In this document: positions 1-8,651 of the stretch, piece after piece
Position numbering within the stretch: the first letter of the stretch is position 1
Layout: each line of letters starts with the position of its first letter
Assembly: GCA_032139905.1 (NCBI GenBank)
Contig: JAQJDB010000006.1
Span: 930,001-994,000, forward strand
DNA from: Nitrospira sp. MA-1
Lineage (GTDB): Bacteria > Nitrospirota > Nitrospiria > Nitrospirales > UBA8639
DNA length: 64,000 bases
Direction: 5' to 3'
Made by a program: the position numbers and the translations under genes
The notes under the pieces: model-generated
What the model saw: only the letters and a program-made list of their open reading frames with translations
What the model was told of the DNA's origin: nothing
Databases searched by the model: none

Positions 1-1075
1 TCCGCTGGGAGTGGTCGGAGTGATTACCGCCTTTAATTTTCCCGTCGCGGTGTGGGCGTGGAATGCGTTCCTTGCTGCCATTGCCGGTGATTCGGTGATC
101 TGGAAGCCTTCTCCGAAGGCGCCTCTCTGTGCCCTGGCCGTTCAACAAATCTGTAATCAGGTGATGAAAGAACAGAGCGTTCCTGGAATTTTTTCCGTGT
201 TCATTACCGATCAGGTAGAACTGGCCAAGACCATGGTCGCCGATGAGCGGTTGCCGCTCATTTCGTTCACCGGTTCTGTCCCAGTGGGGCGGAAAGTTGC
301 CAAAGTTGTTGGGCAGCGATTAGGGCGGAGCTTGTTGGAACTCAGCGGAAACAATGCGGTGATTGTGGACGAGACGGCAGATTTGGGACTGGCTATTCCG
401 GCAATTGTGTTCGGGGCTGTGGGCACTGCCGGCCAGCGCTGCACGACGACCAGACGGGTGTTGGTGCAGGAGACTCGCTACGAAGAAGTCGTGCAACGTC
501 TGCTCCATGCCTATCGGCAGGTGAAGATTGGAAATCCTTTAGATCAAGGGGTGTTGATGGGGCCGCTGATCGACGAACGGGCTTTGGAAGAGTATCGCAT
601 GACCCTTGAGGAAGTAGTTCAGGATGGCGGAGAGATCCTTTATGGCGGAAGAGTCCTTGAAGGCCCTGGGTTTTTTGTGGAGCCGACCATTGTGCGTGCG
701 GAGAATCGATGGAAAGTCGTGCAGCGGGAAACCTTTGCGCCGATCGTCTATGTGATACCATTCTCCACGCTGGATGAAGCTATTCTGCTTCAGAATCAGG
801 TACCGCAGGGATTATCCTCTGCTCTCTTTACCTTACACGTTCGGCATGCCGAACAATTTTTATCCGGACAAGGGAGCGACTGTGGAATTGCGAATGTGAA
901 TGTCGGTACGTCCGGCGCCGAGATTGGTGGTGCGTTTGGAGGGGAGAAGGACACGGGCGGGGGGCGAGAGGCCGGCTCCGATGCGTGGAAGGCGTATGTG
1001 CGTCGGCAAACCAATACGATTAATTGGGGAACTGAATTGCCACTGGCGCAAGGCATCGCATTTTCCAGGGACTAA
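1..1075 (+). CDS. ALDH7-family aldehyde dehydrogenase (5' end outside window)
   Basis: NAD(P)-dependent aldehyde dehydrogenase most like the ALDH7 (antiquitin / alpha-aminoadipic semialdehyde dehydrogenase) group. The frame is open from the first bases of the window, so the N-terminus is missing; about 358 of the roughly 500 residues normal for the family are present. Visible are the cofactor segment VITAFNFP, the ELSGNNA segment with the general-base Glu, and the catalytic cysteine in [12 protein letters not shown], a sequence typical of ALDH7. The C-terminal part holds the E-FAPI motif and a [19 protein letters not shown] stretch, also ALDH7-like. A VOC-fold gene follows after 15 bases on the same strand, suggesting one operon. 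In the family the usual role is lysine catabolism (aminoadipate semialdehyde to 2-aminoadipate), but the substrate here is inferred. Confidence 0.9.
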   Translation, partial: PLGVVGVITAFNFPVAVWAWNAFLAAIAGDSVIWKPSPKAPLCALAVQQICNQVMKEQSVPGIFSVFITDQVELAKTMVADERLPLISFTGSVPVGRKVAKVVGQRLGRSLLELSGNNAVIVDETADLGLAIPAIVFGAVGTAGQRCTTTRRVLVQETRYEEVVQRLLHAYRQVKIGNPLDQGVLMGPLIDERALEEYRMTLEEVVQDGGEILYGGRVLEGPGFFVEPTIVRAENRWKVVQRETFAPIVYVIPFSTLDEAILLQNQVPQGLSSALFTLHVRHAEQFLSGQGSDCGIANVNVGTSGAEIGGAFGGEKDTGGGREAGSDAWKAYVRRQTNTINWGTELPLAQGIAFSRD

Positions 1076-1090
1076 TCGGGAGGAACGGTT

Positions 1091-1687
1091 ATGAAGCAGG
1101 GGGTCGAACTTGAACAGGTCATCACTCGCTATATACACGACTATGTTGCCAGAAATCATGCAGCTGCCATGGTGAATCAGGCTTTGGAGGAGATTGGCAT
1201 TGGTTTGTTTCCGGTGGTCGATCATATTACGATACGTACAGGGTCAATTGATCCACGCGCTGAGGAATTTCTGTTGTTGGGATATGCCTATGCTGAAACG
1301 CTGGAGTATGACGATTGGTGGGCCAAAGTCTATCGGGCTCCTGGGTGTCCCGCGTTATTTGTGGATCAGGCGTATGATGGTGAACGAGGGAAAACAAGTA
1401 TTATTCCTGCTTGGGTGAAGCAATTTGGGGATCGAACATTACACCATATTGCGGTGCGGGTGGCGGATATTGAAGCTAGCATTCAACGGCTGACTGCCAA
1501 AGGGGTTATGTTTGCCGGACAGATTGTGGGCGAACGGGGAGGAGATTTACGGCAGATTTTTACGGTTCCCGAGCAGGTCAATGGGGATGCGTTCTCCGTC
1601 CTCGAACTTGCCGAGCGGCATAGGGGTTTCCAGGGATTTTCCCCACCACACGCAAATAGTCTGATGCAATCGACGGTGACCCGGTAA
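1091..1687 (+). CDS. VOC-superfamily metalloprotein, possible dioxygenase
   Basis: A 198-residue protein with two glyoxalase/bleomycin-resistance/dioxygenase (VOC) halves. Candidate metal ligands are His45 in VDHITIRT, His118/119 in LHHIAVRV and Glu172 in SVLELAERH, the His-His-Glu pattern of HPPD-like and DUF1338-like Fe(II) enzymes. The start ATG at 1091 is preceded by GGGAGGAACGGTT, a good ribosome binding site. It lies 15 bases after the ALDH7 gene. Because 2-oxoadipate dioxygenases of the DUF1338 type are VOC-fold proteins in lysine breakdown, a linked role is possible, but I cannot assign this protein to that family from motifs alone. Confidence 0.75.
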   Translation: MKQGVELEQVITRYIHDYVARNHAAAMVNQALEEIGIGLFPVVDHITIRTGSIDPRAEEFLLLGYAYAETLEYDDWWAKVYRAPGCPALFVDQAYDGERGKTSIIPAWVKQFGDRTLHHIAVRVADIEASIQRLTAKGVMFAGQIVGERGGDLRQIFTVPEQVNGDAFSVLELAERHRGFQGFSPPHANSLMQSTVTR

Positions 1688-1722
1688 GATATATTTGGAG
1701 AAAATCGGAATGATCGGGCTGG

Positions 1723-2112
1723 CTATGCGTCGGCCGCCTTGAGAACAAGTTTCGCATTTTTGGCTATAGCGCCTGGGTCTTTAGCCACGATCGCTGCAGC
1801 AAGCCCAACCGTGGCGGTGGCGACTTTGATGACTTCACCGACCTTTTCCAGTTTTTTGATTGCCCGCTTGGCTTTGCCCACCGAACTCTTAATGCTTTGG
1901 ACATTGATCTCTGATTCTTCCAAAGCCAACCCCACGGCTTTCGTGGTCATGTCCGAGGAGGAGTTCAACAGCGACCATTCCTCGTCCTCTAAATCACGCC
2001 GTTGTGTCGGGGTCAGATCATTCCAATTGGCAAACCGGTAATTGCCTAGGTTGATCCCGAGATCACGGAATTGTTTGGATAACTCAAAGGCGTCTTCAGC
2101 ACTCAGGGGCAT
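1723..2112 (-). CDS. Hypothetical protein, about 129 residues
   Basis: Small protein of unknown function. The ATG at 2112 is preferred to a GTG 12 bases upstream because GAGGAC lies 6-7 bases before it. The N-terminal half is acidic and helical (AEDAFELSKQF, DLEDEEWSLL); the middle is Lys-rich coiled helix (GKAKRAIKKLEKVGEV); the C-terminal third is an Ala-rich hydrophobic segment (ATATVGLAAAIVA) that could be a membrane or packing helix. It begins 12 bases after the stop of the lipoprotein gene upstream, so the two are probably co-transcribed. No family recognised. Confidence 0.6.
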   Translation of the reverse strand: MPLSAEDAFELSKQFRDLGINLGNYRFANWNDLTPTQRRDLEDEEWSLLNSSSDMTTKAVGLALEESEINVQSIKSSVGKAKRAIKKLEKVGEVIKVATATVGLAAAIVAKDPGAIAKNAKLVLKAADA

Positions 2113-2124
2113 TACGGTCCTCAC

Positions 2125-2982
2125 TTACAGGTTTTTAATGGTTTTCAGCAATGTTCGAAGGTCTTTAACCGAGTTTCCAACCTGTTGTAACACCTCTTTC
2201 TTGGTCAAATTTTGACGTTCTTCGAAAAGCCGTTGGTGTCCGTCAGAAATTTTGTCCAGGACCTTCCCGTAAATTTTGACAGCTTCAGACCGTTCATCCA
2301 CCTGGGACATTCTAAATTCTTTCCACTCAGCTAATGCGGCTTTTCCTGCGGGATCTTGGGATTCCATGGTCAGAGTCATGTAATAATTTTGGATGGCGGC
2401 TTCTTCAGTTTGGAGATCTCCACCAAATCCGTCTGACACAATGCGGTGTAAGGATTCGAGAATTTGTTGAATCGGTGGATTGGCTTGTTCGATAAGATTC
2501 TGAAGTTGATCTTGTCGCCATCGTTTCACCGCCACAGTGGTCACGATGCCGGCTATTTTTTTGTAGGCCTCTGCCTCTTGTGGATTGGTGGCAGGCTGAG
2601 ACTGTAGGGCTGCGGAGAGTTGCGTCAGTTCTTCGGTATTATCGACAACTTCATCAGCCGCCAGATGTCCTAGGGATTTCATATATGTCTCAATAATAGA
2701 TTGGCGGAGGAGTAAAGCTGTTTTTTGTGTGGCACGGTCCTGCGCCATTACATCCAAATTGGCATGACGACTTTGGGGTTGATAGCGTTTTTGCCGGTTG
2801 GGAAATTCCAGGTACTCATCAACCAGGGTGGTGTACTGGGCGGATTCTGCGGACAGATTACCGAAATCTTGAATAGCTTTAAGGTTCGTCGTACAACCTT
2901 GCGTGAATGCGAGCAGGACCATCGCAGTGAGGATAATTGTGGTGGAGCGGAAGAGGGAGAGAGAAATGTGACGGGTCATCAT
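2125..2982 (-). CDS. Predicted lipoprotein of unknown function
   Basis: The frame opens at 3021, but the start at 2982 (Met-Met-Thr-Arg-His) gives a clean lipoprotein signal: basic n-region, hydrophobic TIILTAMVLLAF and lipobox TQGC. The mature part of about 255 residues is highly helical and charged with no recognised domain. It looks like a periplasmic, membrane-anchored coiled-helix protein. The following 129-residue gene is 12 bases downstream. Function unknown; the signal peptide is the firm observation. Confidence 0.65.
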   Translation of the reverse strand: MMTRHISLSLFRSTTIILTAMVLLAFTQGCTTNLKAIQDFGNLSAESAQYTTLVDEYLEFPNRQKRYQPQSRHANLDVMAQDRATQKTALLLRQSIIETYMKSLGHLAADEVVDNTEELTQLSAALQSQPATNPQEAEAYKKIAGIVTTVAVKRWRQDQLQNLIEQANPPIQQILESLHRIVSDGFGGDLQTEEAAIQNYYMTLTMESQDPAGKAALAEWKEFRMSQVDERSEAVKIYGKVLDKISDGHQRLFEERQNLTKKEVLQQVGNSVKDLRTLLKTIKNL

Positions 2983-3368
2983 CCGGCCTGTGGTCAATCC
3001 GATCTGGAGAAAAAGCTCCATGATTTGTCGGCCATGTCAGGGTTGAGTTGCAACCATAGGGGATTATCAAAAAAGTGTCAAGAGAAATTCACGTTTCTTA
3101 TCTCAGAGTGAACATCAGATTAAGAACATTACGGCGGGATGAAATCGGAAATGACGAGCAGACCAAATCTCGACTCTGATGCCATAGAGCGATGGAGCCG
3201 TACAAGTCATTTGAACAGTGGCATTGGACCTGTCGATATTATGCGGCGAGCAGGTGATCCGTGGTCGCTTGACCGAAGAGATTGTAGAGGAAAATGCCTC
3301 GTCCCCCACAGATTGGGCTTCATCTCTATACACATCTCTAGAGGTATTGTGGGATGTTGATGAGGTCT
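2983..3368. other. Intergenic stretch without a supported gene
   Basis: This gap separates the lipoprotein (which may use the upstream start at 3021) from the SGNH-like gene; both are read leftward. Short open frames cross it on the + strand but one runs into the 3' end of the SGNH gene and none has a convincing start or recognisable protein. Nothing else supported. Confidence 0.4.
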
Positions 3369-4547
3369 TTATAGAATGGAAGGATCCTCACATATCCGTT
3401 TGGATATCAATTTCGCTGCTAAATCGTGACCCTTTTCATTCCAATGCCCTGCGCCAAGTTTCGTATTCGGGAACCCGTGAAAATGCACGTGATGTTGCTC
3501 CGCATATTGTTGAAATTCATATAACAGATTGAGCACGGGAAATCCCTCGTCTTCGCCAAGTTTTCTGAGCCGTTTCTCCGGGTAATCCAGTTTTTGGGCA
3601 TGAAGGCGCTCCTGCAACAATAACTTACTTTCCTGGTCGATTTGATCAGGGCTTGTGGTGGTGACCAGAAAAAATTTTGCGCCATGCTCCAGGACTTCCT
3701 TATGCATTAATTTTAGAATGGCTTCGGTAATGTCCCATGCTTCACGATGAATCGGTGTCTGGGGTTGAGCATAGACAAAGTCTGCTAGACCAGTGTTGCT
3801 AGAGACGTTTTTGTGACTTTCCCCAATTTGTCGTGCCGCCAATACCCGGTTGGCTTGGTTGAGCAGTTCCAACGTACGAAAATTATGTACTCCCCAAAGC
3901 AGGAGTCGATATTTGAGGAGCGGTGGAGACCACTCTTGAAAATTGTACACTAGCTTCAATTCTCCCTGATCAAGATGAAAGTACGGACGAGGGATGTACT
4001 CTGGTTCGCGCAGCTCAGCGCGGGGAAAATTGTCTATGAGATCATTCCCGCTGAAAAACATGGTGAGCACTAGGTCGGGGTCATAGTCCCAACCACGGGA
4101 GCGCAGCGTGATTAATTCTTCTGCATTTCCATACCCTGGGACGCCAAAATTAATAATTTCTACATTGTGCGGGAGTAATCGCTCACATGATCGGAGCTGT
4201 TGTTCGACTTTTCTCCCGAAGGTGTCTTCCAGCATGACTTGCCTTGCCTCCGTATAGGAGTCTCCCAAGAGCAAAATCCGGTAAGTGTTTTTTGGCTTTT
4301 GAAGTGGATGTTCGACATCCCGAAATCCGGCTGAGTTAATTTTGATGTAGGCGTTTCCCTCACCATGAAACCACCCTTCCATTCCCGGTTCAAGAACTCG
4401 TCCTCTTTCAGGGTCAAACCCGTGAAATACCGGATAGGATATGTCCAATAGTCGAAGCCCAGCTTCTGCAATCAGGAAACCTCCAAAGACACCAATCAGC
4501 ATTACCAGGCCAATTTTCGCGAAGTAATTGAAATTTTTATTCCTCAC
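3369..4547 (-). CDS. SGNH/GDSL-fold hydrolase-like membrane protein
   Basis: A 392-residue protein with one N-terminal membrane segment (about residues 10-30, IGLVMLIGVFGGFLIAEAGL) and an SGNH hydrolase-like domain. Block I is LLLGDSYTEA with the nucleophile serine; the glycine block is INFGVPGYGNAEE; the Asn block is FFSGNDL; the C-terminal catalytic His motif is GHWNEKGH. The start is GTG at 4547 with GAGGAG about 11 bases upstream. Proteins of this build act as envelope esterases or O-acetyl hydrolase/transferases (AlgX/AlgJ-like fold), but the acetyl substrate is unknown. Monocistronic as seen. Confidence 0.8.
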   Translation of the reverse strand: MRNKNFNYFAKIGLVMLIGVFGGFLIAEAGLRLLDISYPVFHGFDPERGRVLEPGMEGWFHGEGNAYIKINSAGFRDVEHPLQKPKNTYRILLLGDSYTEARQVMLEDTFGRKVEQQLRSCERLLPHNVEIINFGVPGYGNAEELITLRSRGWDYDPDLVLTMFFSGNDLIDNFPRAELREPEYIPRPYFHLDQGELKLVYNFQEWSPPLLKYRLLLWGVHNFRTLELLNQANRVLAARQIGESHKNVSSNTGLADFVYAQPQTPIHREAWDITEAILKLMHKEVLEHGAKFFLVTTTSPDQIDQESKLLLQERLHAQKLDYPEKRLRKLGEDEGFPVLNLLYEFQQYAEQHHVHFHGFPNTKLGAGHWNEKGHDLAAKLISKRICEDPSIL

Positions 4548-5485
4548 TGTTAGCCATTCTCCTCTATCAGGTCAGCGGCCTTGCTCATTTTTTCCCAAAC
4601 GCGGAACATGCGCCGTATTTAATGATAAGTCCTCCGGGTATTGACCACGGGCATATTTCAAAGTGATCCTGACTCCCCGAAAAAGGTTACAACGGTTTTC
4701 GTTTCTGACGAACGGGAGAAGACACATTTTTCATGAAATGTCGGAGGTTAGATTTTGACCAAAGCGACGCTTCTCTTATGTGCCATGGACGTCCTCGACT
4801 ACGGCATGTTTGTGCTCTCTAGGTTCAGATCGGTTTTTTACACGTTCGGCTTAAATGAAATAATGTTGAGCGATCAATGGGAAGTGAATTTCTGAGCAAT
4901 CTTGTCGCTGAGCGAAAGAAGAGGTTCCTGTGAAATGGGATTGCGTTCCAAGATATTTTCGTATGCGGGTGATCCCATTCCGCAGCAAATAGAGTATTTT
5001 AGGACTTGGGATGGGGACGTTGAAAAAGGAAGACGGGCCTACCCCTTCATAGCGAGTGTGGGCAGTGAGCTTCTCCTGATTAACCGCACGAAATTGAATT
5101 GGTTTCAAAGGGGTAAATGGCGTCTCATGAAGGAGAGGGGACCGAAGGAAAGTTAGCCATGAATTTAAACGCGGTGCGGTTTAACTGGCTATTCAAGGGA
5201 CCTTAATGTCGGGATGGCTTGGCGGCAGCCATGTGGGGGTAAACGGGTTTTAACGGATGAGATGCTAATAGGATCAAGCGAGTATTTGGCCTAGGCCAGA
5301 CAGAGGGTTGTGAACGAGATAATTGGGTAGAAGGAATGATCCTATTTTAGCAGAGTTGGGCTTTGAGTCAGGAGCGTGAGAACGTGTGGCCCGAGGTCTC
5401 GATGCCACCTGGGCCACAACCTTATGAAGGTAGCCTATTCCAGGACCGGATTCAGTGATGTGAGAACATGCCTTGAGGATAGCTC
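4548..5485. other. Long intergenic region, no supported gene
   Basis: About 940 bases between two leftward genes. Opposite-strand open frames of about 85 codons overlap around 4850-5156 and neither has a ribosome binding site or recognisable protein. I see no tRNA, repeat array or strong hairpin. It presumably contains the promoter of the SGNH-like gene near 4560-4700. Confidence 0.4.
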
Positions 5486-6718
5486 CTATCCCGGAGAAGA
5501 TGTCAGTGTAGGATTATTTTTTTCGTGAATGGCATTGGCCCTCGTTTCATGCGTGACTGCGTCCTCGGTTCGACCTATTTTTCGCAATAGGGTGGCGTAA
5601 TTTCTAAGCGCTCGTTCCACCCGAAAATGATCTTTCCCCATGGTCTGTTCCGTGAGAGTGATGGTCTGTTGAAACAAGGGTTCGGCTTTATCATATTGTC
5701 CTGTTGTGACATACAGTAACGCTAAATTATTGAGAGGGCCGCTCAAGCTTGAATGTTCGGGCCCTTCTGCCTGTTCAATAATGGCAATGGCGCGTTGGAT
5801 TAAGAGGATGGCTTGCTCAGGTTGGTCTTGTAGTCTGTGGATTTCTCCCAATTGATTGAGAATGATGGCCACCCGGGGATGGTCCTTGCCAAACCCCTCT
5901 TCGCTAATAGTCAGCATTCTTTCTAACACAGGTGTCGCTTGTGAAAATTGCTTAGCCGTACTATAGAGAAGCGCCAGATTGTTCAAGCTGCCGAGGAGAT
6001 GGGGGTTGGTGGGGCCAATTTGCTTCTCTTTGATGGCTAAAGCCCGGAGTAATAACGCCTCTGCCTGGGCATACTGTTCCTGGGCGCGATGTAGGAGTGC
6101 AAGATTATTGAGCGGTTCAACGAGTTCGGGCGCATCCGGTCCTTTAGTTCTTTCCTTGCTGTCCAGAATGCGCTTTAAATATGATTCGGCCTCGGCATAG
6201 TGGGATTGCCGGACAAACAGTGCGGCCAGGTTCTCTAGGTCACGGATCACCTCCGGGTTATCAGGACCCAGTGCCTGTTCCCGAACGGCCAAAGCTCGTT
6301 CAAATGAGGATTGAGCCTGGTCGAACTTTTGTTGGGTGACATACAACGCACCAAGATTACTGAGGCTTGCTGCTAACTCGGCTGTCTGAGGGTTTGGTCC
6401 TTCTTTATGAATGTCCACAGCTTTTAAAAGCAGGGTTTCAGCCTGTTTGGGCTCGCCTTTCGCATTGTGCAGAATCGCAAGGTTGGTGATGGATTGGATG
6501 AGGCGAGGGTCTTGGCCTTCGAACTGTTCTGCCAGTTCAAGAGCGGTCTTAAGCTCCTGCTCAGCTTCCGGGAACTTTCCCTGTTCCATGAGGGTCGTGC
6601 CTTGTTCCGTGTGGAGCTGCCAGGGCGTTTTGTCTTCGCTGCACCCGACGAGGGTGATGGCGAACAGGGTGAGGGTCAGGGAGCGGAGAATATGTGAGGG
6701 CCAAGAGAGAAGCATCAT
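5486..6718 (-). CDS. Kinesin-light-chain-type TPR lipoprotein
   Basis: A tetratricopeptide protein of about 410 residues. From the start at 6718 (Met-Met-Leu-Leu-Ser-Trp) there is a 26-residue lipoprotein signal ending in the lipobox ITLVGC; an upstream TTG at 6757 is possible but no better supported. The rest is an array of roughly eight 42-residue TPR units with the recurrent pattern LNNLALLY...Y.QAE.LL.RAL.I.E...GP.HP, characteristic of kinesin-light-chain TPRs. Such arrays bind peptides or proteins. It would sit on the periplasmic face of a membrane. No catalytic domain; partner unknown. Confidence 0.8.
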   Translation of the reverse strand: MMLLSWPSHILRSLTLTLFAITLVGCSEDKTPWQLHTEQGTTLMEQGKFPEAEQELKTALELAEQFEGQDPRLIQSITNLAILHNAKGEPKQAETLLLKAVDIHKEGPNPQTAELAASLSNLGALYVTQQKFDQAQSSFERALAVREQALGPDNPEVIRDLENLAALFVRQSHYAEAESYLKRILDSKERTKGPDAPELVEPLNNLALLHRAQEQYAQAEALLLRALAIKEKQIGPTNPHLLGSLNNLALLYSTAKQFSQATPVLERMLTISEEGFGKDHPRVAIILNQLGEIHRLQDQPEQAILLIQRAIAIIEQAEGPEHSSLSGPLNNLALLYVTTGQYDKAEPLFQQTITLTEQTMGKDHFRVERALRNYATLLRKIGRTEDAVTHETRANAIHEKNNPTLTSSPG

Positions 6719-6824
6719 GAGATGGGGTGTGTCCTTTGGTTTTGAGTGAGCAAGCAAAAATTTTCAGAAGGTGATTGTACTGAAGGGCTCTGGGTCTTGC
6801 CAAACCGAGTGTTTCCGGTTGAAG

Positions 6825-7853
6825 TTATGATTGAGGATCACCAAACAATGAGAGTTGTGCGGGGCTTGGCCGTCGAAACGTGGCAGGAATTGGTGTATCG
6901 GGACTGTCCTGAAACCCATGTTTTCGGTAGGCGGTCTCAAACAGTTGGGCAATGACATCCCACGTTCTCCCCTCGCCGACATGGCGTTTAAAAAAAATTC
7001 GTTCTCCGACCTGCCCTTCCCGAACCTCTTTGAGGCGGGCGAGGATTTTCTGGATGCGGTCGGGAAAATGGTGTGTCATCCGTTCAACAAACACCTCTTC
7101 TACGTTATCGTTTAGGCGAAGCAGGATATAGGTGGCATGTTGGGCCCCGGCCTCGCGGGCTTGAGATAGAATCTGGGGAATGTCGTGTTCATTGAGTCCT
7201 GGAATCACCGGGGCAATGGAGACCGCTGTGGAAATCCCGGCTTTGGACAAAAGTTCTAACGTCTCAAACCGTTTCGTAATTGAGGGGGCTTGTGGTTCAA
7301 CTTTCCTCGCAATGTCATCTGAGGCAAATGGAATACTCATAAAAACACGCACCCAGGCCTTGTCACGCAGTTCCTGTAACACTTCAATATCTCGCACGAT
7401 GAGGGCTGATTTCGTAATGAGTCCCACGGGATTCTGGAATTCTGCACAGACTTGGAGGCATGATCGAGTGAGTTGGTAAGTGGCCTCCAGGGGTTGGTAG
7501 GGATCGGTATTGCCCGAAAAAACTATTAATTCGCCTTGCCAGGAAGGTTTGAGCAATGATTCTTGAAGTTTAGCCGGGGCATTCACCTTGACGACCAGCT
7601 TGGATTCGAAGTCCGTTCCGGATCCGAACCCCCAGTATTCGTGGGTAGGGCGTGCATAACAATAGGTGCAAGCATGAAAGCAGCCTCGATAGGGATTCAC
7701 GCTCCATCGAAAGGGGAGGTCCGGGCTGGTATTGTGGCTGAGGATGGTCTTGACCCTTTCTTCGTAAATGTCCGGAGTCACGGGTGCGGCCGGCTCCAGG
7801 CGCTCCCGGACTTCAGGAACAAAAGGATTTTGGGGGTTTGAGATCGGTTTCAT
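6825..7853 (-). CDS. PA0069-family radical SAM protein
   Basis: Radical SAM enzyme of 342 residues. The iron-sulfur cysteines are in GCFHACTYC, preceded by SVNPYRG and followed by ARPTHEYWGFGSGTDFESK, the signature of the PA0069 / spore-photoproduct-lyase-like family. A SAM-binding region VFSGNTDPYQPLE follows. ATG at 7853 is preceded by a weak purine-rich site. Reaction and substrate of this family are unsettled. It is the last ordinary chromosomal gene before the tRNA-associated island. Confidence 0.88.
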   Translation of the reverse strand: MKPISNPQNPFVPEVRERLEPAAPVTPDIYEERVKTILSHNTSPDLPFRWSVNPYRGCFHACTYCYARPTHEYWGFGSGTDFESKLVVKVNAPAKLQESLLKPSWQGELIVFSGNTDPYQPLEATYQLTRSCLQVCAEFQNPVGLITKSALIVRDIEVLQELRDKAWVRVFMSIPFASDDIARKVEPQAPSITKRFETLELLSKAGISTAVSIAPVIPGLNEHDIPQILSQAREAGAQHATYILLRLNDNVEEVFVERMTHHFPDRIQKILARLKEVREGQVGERIFFKRHVGEGRTWDVIAQLFETAYRKHGFQDSPDTPIPATFRRPSPAQLSLFGDPQS

Positions 7854-7970
7854 ATCAGGTCAAAGAATTCGCTGGCTCCTCTTGTTCCCACTAGGTAAAA
7901 AGGGTAACCTTTCACGTCTGCTGTGTGCCACCTGGACATTCTGGTATAAATATATATGACACACCAGGCA

Positions 7971-8000
7971 TTGTAGATGAAAACCACAGCTTTTTAACAT
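7971..8000 (+). promoter_or_regulatory. Possible native promoter of the tRNA-Arg gene
   Basis: TTGTAG at 7971-7976 and TAACAT at 7995-8000 are separated by 18 bases and end 10 bases before the orphan tRNA 5' half. Each box matches the sigma-70 consensus at four of six positions. If real, it is the original tRNA promoter, now cut off from the intact tRNA by element A. Confidence 0.3.
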
Positions 8001-8010
8001 AAAACTTGTT

Positions 8011-8049
8011 GCCCCCGTAGCTCAGTCGGATAGAGCAGCGGTTTCCTAA
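8011..8049 (+). pseudogene. Orphan 5' half of tRNA-Arg(CCT); left attachment site of element A
   Basis: These 39 bases are identical to positions 1-39 of the intact tRNA at 19009 and stop exactly at the end of the anticodon loop TTCCTAA. The next base differs and the sequence becomes island DNA. The fragment lacks anticodon 3' stem, T arm and acceptor 3' strand and cannot make a tRNA. It marks the chromosome-island junction on the left. Confidence 0.93.
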
Positions 8050-8651
8050 TCAACAAAAGGGGATTGTCGAATTACTTGAGAAATCGGCAGTCCCCTCCTC
8101 ATTCCCCTATAGACACTAGCGATTCATCTTCTCTGACTTTCTCTCCCTTTCCTCCTGATTCTTGCCTTATCTCCCTCTTCTTAACACTGTAATAACACCT
8201 GTTCTCTTTGCTAAGGGGTAGGGCATGCCATTGGGCCACTTCCCTATATGGGCGAGCTCAAGCCACCTGTAAACCCTGATGCAGTAGGGTACCAGTCGTT
8301 CAAAAAAAGCCCATTCTTTTGAGGGGGTATAATTGCTTTTTAAGCTGAGAGGAGTAGAGTAATCTAGCCTTACTTCCATTCCGGAGTTGCTTTGGAAATA
8401 ATTCCACTATCTGATTAGGAGGTACATGAAATGGCTAACATTTAACAGCAATTTGATTTATTCCTTGAGTTTAATTCAGCAGACGCTCTCAAAAATTTAG
8501 TTAATAGTTATGGAAAGATTAGGCTGGGCATTTGGGATTCCAGCAGTGCTTCCCAATTTTTTTGATTATGGATTTATATTATTTAATAATTAAAGTAGGG
8601 AGCCAATGGGATCCCCCCCTAGTCATCACAACAACAAAGGGAGGGTCAGAA
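8050..8651. other. Left end of element A, no supported gene
   Basis: About 600 bases from the attachment site to the first cargo gene. It contains the left arm-type repeat (8180-8201). Small open frames exist but none has convincing coding features; the long frame leading into the radical SAM gene begins at 8532 but the first 40 codons look non-coding. Confidence 0.4.
8180..8201 (+). repeat. Left arm-type repeat of element A
   Basis: Two TAACAC units 11 bases apart, within a 22-base block that matches 18938-18959 at 20 of 22 positions. It lies 131 bases inside the left attachment core, a typical place for integrase arm binding. Confidence 0.6.

Noticed and set aside
3139-3532. Two overlapping + strand frames between the lipoprotein and the SGNH-like gene
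   Set aside because: One runs antisense into the SGNH gene, neither has a ribosome binding site or recognisable protein.
4851-5156. Opposing 85-codon frames in the long intergenic gap
   Set aside because: They are complementary shadows of each other without start signals.
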